Below are positions 62,461 to 64,000 of a DNA stretch of 64,000 nucleotides, one piece after another. This DNA comes from Bactericera cockerelli. Taxonomy: Eukaryota > Arthropoda > Insecta > Hemiptera > Triozidae. The position numbers were made by a program, and so were the translations under genes. Each line of letters opens with the position of its first letter. Position 1 is the stretch's first letter. A model generated the notes under the pieces. It was not told where the DNA came from. It did not search any database and saw nothing but the letters and a program-made list of their open reading frames with translations. Location of the stretch: contig CM044957.1 of assembly GCA_024516035.1 (NCBI GenBank), forward strand, positions 17,505,224 to 17,569,223. Reading direction: 5' to 3'.

Positions 62461-64000
62461 ATAAACAAAATATCTCAAGAACGCTTTAAGTAAGATCATG
62501 GGACACTAATTAAGAACATTTTGTTTTTGTTTGAAATAATAAAAGTTCATCCCCTTTGACCATTTTTTTTTATTAAATGGCTGTTTCCAATATTATGTTC
62601 TATAAAACGTTGCAATTATGTAGCTATATGAAGACACTTAACAGTAGAAACCAGTGGCAATATTTGACTTGTTTTAAAGCCTTAAGGAAACCTTGTTTAC
62701 ACCAGTTTATTATCAATCAGAAAATCAGTTGGTAAGTAACTAATCTGACACTCCCTCTAAACTTTACACTTTACTCGTGTTTTCCATATTTAATTGATAA
62801 TCTAACCTCTAGGTATACTATACGCAATTTCGCGTACTACGAAAAACCTACGTCAGAAAAATTCATATCAGAACCTTATCAGAACGTAGACAAGGAATCA
62901 TACCTAACAATCAAATCAAAATCAAAGAATTGCAAGAGTTAAGTTAATTAGGAAGTACCTACTGGAAAAATAAATTTTTACCTAAGTATTTGAAATTGAA
63001 TGAAATTTTCGGCGAATTAGTAAATTACGAGTGTGTACATAACTTGCAACATACTCTTTTCTTATGAGGCATGATATCAACAAGTTTATTACTCTTCTCA
63101 ACAAGTTCTAATTTTTTTTAAGATAGTATAATTGTGCCTCAGAACCGCTTTCACATTACTTCAGGACATACTTTACCTTTACATCCATGCCATTCCAGTA
63201 ACGAAAAAACTCCAGAATTTTGGTTCCGGATGAGATTCGAACCCGCAACCTCCGGATCAGTAACCAATGCTATTAACCACTGAACCACGGAGGTTGGCAA
63301 GTTCTTGGTTAACCTTTCCATCTATTACTTCTCACTACTATTGCGGAAACCTCCGAAGACCCAAACTTCGACAACCCCGGTCAGGCGAAATTTTCCAACA
63401 GAAATTTCTGTTGCCAAAGAATCTAGTTCACCAAAAGGTCTATCAATTCCCCTAAGTCTTTCATTAAATAAATGCGCACAACGCACAACAGGTAGACAGT
63501 AATCTTGAAAGGCATTGCAAGAAAACAAAACAGCGGTAATATCCCGCGAATTGGCACCCTTTGCCAATATTTCCACGAAATGTATGCTGTCCATGAAATG
63601 TATGAGCACGTCATAATGTGTCGTAGCACCCACGTCCCAAGGCACGATCACTGTGTTATTTCACTGCACGTTTTATTTGGGGTGGTGTAGAAACTTGATC
63701 GCCCGACGTCATCCGCCTCCTACAGAGTTCCCTGTGTTGACGAGCAAGAATTTACAGATTGTGATGCTGCTGTTTTGGAATCAAGTCAAATGGTGTGTGA
63801 ATTTCTTAAATTTATGATAAAATAAGGTTTGTCATATTCACAATTTGCACACTTCATGACAGCTACCAGGAAACACTTATTCGTGAAGCAAAATGTACGT
63901 AATTAGGTTCATGCGTAAAATATTCTTTTCAGAATAATTATACTGGTGGAGTGATCACCAACTTTTTATTGTGTACAAGAAGAAGATTTTGAATGAGTTC
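62461..64000 (+). other. Glycogenin intron 2 (to window end)
   Basis: AT-rich. A minus-strand tRNA-like SINE head is visible at 63220-63297 (gggttcgaatctcatccgg on the minus strand). No third exon recognised. Confidence 0.45.

Noticed and set aside
1..64000. CRISPR arrays, operons, riboswitches or bacterial insertion sequences
   Set aside because: The window is clearly eukaryotic with spliced genes; no regularly spaced direct repeats with unique spacers were seen.

Overview
This is a eukaryotic, AT-rich, repeat-dense nuclear window, almost certainly from an insect. The genes have many short GC-richer exons with GT/AG introns. Between them lie SINEs, LINE tails, foldback elements, Helitron-like ends and a Bel/Pao LTR retrotransposon. 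The repeat style and gene architecture could fit a hemipteran such as a planthopper, but that placement is a guess.

Three host genes are supported, all on the + strand. (1) Positions 460-20986 hold the last seven visible coding exons (376 residues: DH, PH and SH3 domains) of a Rho-family guanine nucleotide exchange factor of the DBS/MCF2L type; its 5' part lies before the window. (2) Positions 33704-42107 hold a complete 12-exon gene for a 724-residue organic anion transporting polypeptide (SLCO/OATP) with a Kazal-like extracellular loop. All exon phases join without a break. (3) From 57553 onward are the first two coding exons of glycogenin, the self-glucosylating primer of glycogen synthesis; the rest lies beyond the window. 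The three genes show no obvious shared function.

Layout: 1-20986 is the GEF gene, whose introns are filled with SINEs, a large TIR element, a 527-bp foldback, a minisatellite, a gag fragment and a 5.9-kb Bel/Pao element with a 5-bp target duplication. 20987-33703 is intergenic, with MITE-like hairpins and a TTAA-flanked element built from GGTGTTACC palindromes. 33704-42107 is the OATP gene. 43868-46545 is a 16-unit satellite of about 159 bp. 46700-57400 is intergenic, with SINEs, a GC-rich block, a LINE remnant and two large foldbacks. 57553-64000 is the glycogenin 5' end.

The most striking observations concern splice sites. The DH exon ends in six in-frame 66-bp tandem copies, each carrying a splice donor. 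A SINE has landed inside the donor of the PH exon and supplied the consensus AGT of GTAAGT. A composite SINE has landed in the polypyrimidine tract of the DH exon. Two SINE families with different heads (5S rRNA-like and tRNA-like) share a body. Two foldback copies have arms far more alike within a copy than between copies.
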